From NCBI GenBank assembly GCA_945901665.1, contig CAMDLJ010000131.1, positions 1 through 7,133 of the forward strand: a DNA stretch of 7,133 bases, given 5' to 3'. The number at the start of each line of letters is the position of its first letter. Position 1 is the first letter of the stretch. Positions 6,231 to 7,133 of this stretch are shown here, in pieces. A program made the position numbers and the translations under genes. Origin of the DNA: Bordetella parapertussis (GTDB lineage Bacteria > Pseudomonadota > Gammaproteobacteria > Burkholderiales > Burkholderiaceae). The notes under the pieces are model-generated. The model worked only from the letters and a program-made list of their open reading frames with translations. It was not told the origin of the DNA and ran no database searches.

Positions 6231-6634
6231 GTTCACCTGTATTGGTCGACACCTCGGCCTGGGTGGAGTACTTGCGCGCCACCGGCTCCAAACAAGACAT
6301 CGCCCTGGGCCGCGCTTTGCAGTCGCCGCACGGCGTGCTCATGCCTGCGGTGGTGTTGCAAGAATTGCTGCAGGGCGCACGATCGCCCCAACATTACATG
6401 GCCCTGCAAAGCGCCTTGGAAACTGTGGATCTGTTCGAACCCCAAGACTGGGGCCATCTGCATGCCCAAGCGGGCTTGCTGTATGCCCGCTGCCGCTGGC
6501 ATGGGCTGACAATGCGCAACCCCATCGATTGCGTGGTGGCTGCATGTGCCTTGGAAGCAGAATTGCCCCTGCTGGCGCGTGACGCTGACTTTGTGCACCT
6601 GCAACGCGTGGCCCCTGATTTGCAACTGGTTTGA
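6227..6634 (+). CDS. vapC: VapC-family PIN-domain ribonuclease toxin
   Basis: This is a predicted magnesium-dependent endoribonuclease that blocks translation when free of VapB. VapC proteins usually cut tRNA or the rRNA sarcin-ricin loop, but the target cannot be read here. The 135-residue length is typical. PIN-domain acidic residues are in place: VDTSAWVEYL (7-16, Asp-8), LQELLQGAR (44-52, Glu-46), NPIDCVVAACAL (98-109, Asp-101) and LLARDADF (115-122, Asp-119 and Asp-121). All appear intact, so the toxin is probably active. It starts at GTG within a GTGA overlap with the vapB stop and has no clear ribosome site of its own, which points to translational coupling to the antitoxin. Confidence 0.93.
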   Translation: MSSPVLVDTSAWVEYLRATGSKQDIALGRALQSPHGVLMPAVVLQELLQGARSPQHYMALQSALETVDLFEPQDWGHLHAQAGLLYARCRWHGLTMRNPIDCVVAACALEAELPLLARDADFVHLQRVAPDLQLV

Positions 6635-6753
6635 AAACGAACCACGCAGGACGCAAAGCCCTTGAACGGACAGGCTGAAGCCCAGTTGCACCGACTTTTT
6701 AAAGCACCCCTGACGACATTTCCTCAGACCCACTTTTTATTGGCACTTCCCCC
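6635..6753 (+). other. vapC-purC intergenic region
   Basis: These 119 bp should hold the end of the toxin-antitoxin transcript and the purC promoter. I see only short stems, such as GGCT/AGCC around 6673-6682, and no hairpin with a T-tract. TTTTTAAAG (6696-6704) and TTTTTATTGG (6734-6743) are AT-rich spots, but no -35/-10 pair is convincing. The bases before purC are pyrimidine-rich. Confidence 0.4.
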
Positions 6754-7133
6754 ATGAACCCCACCCTGCACACCCACACCCTTGACTCGCTCCCCCTTTT
6801 AGCGCGAGGCAAGGTGCGCGACAACTACGCCGTGGGCAACGACCGCATGTTGATGGTGGCCTCCGACCGCATCAGCGCGTTTGACGTGGTCATGGGCGAG
6901 CCCATCCCTGGCAAAGGGGCGTTGCTGACCCAAATGGCGCTGTTTTGGTTTGACAAGCTGGGCCACATTTGCCCCAACCACTTGACGGGTGACACCCCTG
7001 AGAGCGTGGTGTCTGATGCCGAGAAACCGTTTGTCACCCAACGCTCCATGCTGGTTCGGCGCTTGAAACCCATTCCGGTCGAGGCCGTGGTGCGCGGTTA
7101 TTTGGCCGGCAGCGGTTGGAAGGAATACCAAGA
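6754..7133 (+). CDS. purC: Phosphoribosylaminoimidazole-succinocarboxamide (SAICAR) synthase, N-terminal part (runs off the right edge)
   Basis: PurC joins CAIR and aspartate with ATP to form SAICAR, a late step in building the purine ring, in the cytoplasm. The first 126 codons are visible and open to the window edge. Family motifs are [14 protein letters not shown] (15-28, nucleotide binding), [16 protein letters not shown] (35-50), and [20 protein letters not shown] (97-116) followed by LAGSGWKEY. The [18 protein letters not shown] form is that of the long bacterial and yeast Ade1-like enzymes of about 300 residues, not the short E. coli PurC. ATG at 6754 gives a family-typical N-terminus ([15 protein letters not shown]), yet there is no Shine-Dalgarno sequence: CTTCCCCCC precedes it. 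In related genomes purC is expected to follow fba directly; here vapBC intervenes. Confidence 0.96.
   Translation, partial: MNPTLHTHTLDSLPLLARGKVRDNYAVGNDRMLMVASDRISAFDVVMGEPIPGKGALLTQMALFWFDKLGHICPNHLTGDTPESVVSDAEKPFVTQRSMLVRRLKPIPVEAVVRGYLAGSGWKEYQ

Overview
The window looks like a chromosomal segment of a GC-rich betaproteobacterium, most likely Burkholderiales and plausibly the Comamonadaceae. This rests on the gene order pyruvate kinase - class II (Calvin-type) fructose-bisphosphate aldolase - purC on the plus strand, which I recall as a conserved neighbourhood in that order, and on the long '[16 protein letters not shown]' form of PurC. The assignment is inference from memory, not from a search.

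Left part (1-3041, minus strand): the left edge carries the 5' part of a large surface-protein gene that runs off the window. It has a globular N-terminus, an Ala-rich region with a hydrophobic stretch, a (PSTT)8 linker encoded by perfect 12-bp tandem repeats, and then 106-residue cadherin-like repeats that are nearly identical at DNA level. Upstream of it lies a 420-bp non-coding gap whose first 110 bp are strikingly AT-rich and contain inverted and direct repeats, probably its promoter and control region. Before that, on the same strand, is an integral-membrane fatty acid desaturase with all three histidine boxes.

Middle (3245-5878, plus strand): pyk, diverging from the desaturase, is followed after 135 bp by fba, which starts at GTG. 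Together they cover lower glycolysis and the aldolase step shared by glycolysis, gluconeogenesis and the Calvin cycle.

Right part (5879-7133, plus strand): between fba and purC sits a compact type II toxin-antitoxin operon, vapB-vapC, with a 4-bp GTGA overlap. Its short leader holds two stacked control elements: a perfect 11-bp inverted repeat overlapping a TATAAAAT box, probably the autoregulatory operator, and directly after it a perfect 7-bp hairpin that buries the vapB Shine-Dalgarno sequence. The 5' end of purC closes the window.

The housekeeping genes are ordinary. The parts worth a second look are the vapBC leader and its position in a housekeeping cluster, and the repeat architecture and AT-rich upstream region of the surface-protein gene. 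I saw no tRNA, rRNA, CRISPR array or insertion sequence, and nothing that I can defend as a wholly new system.
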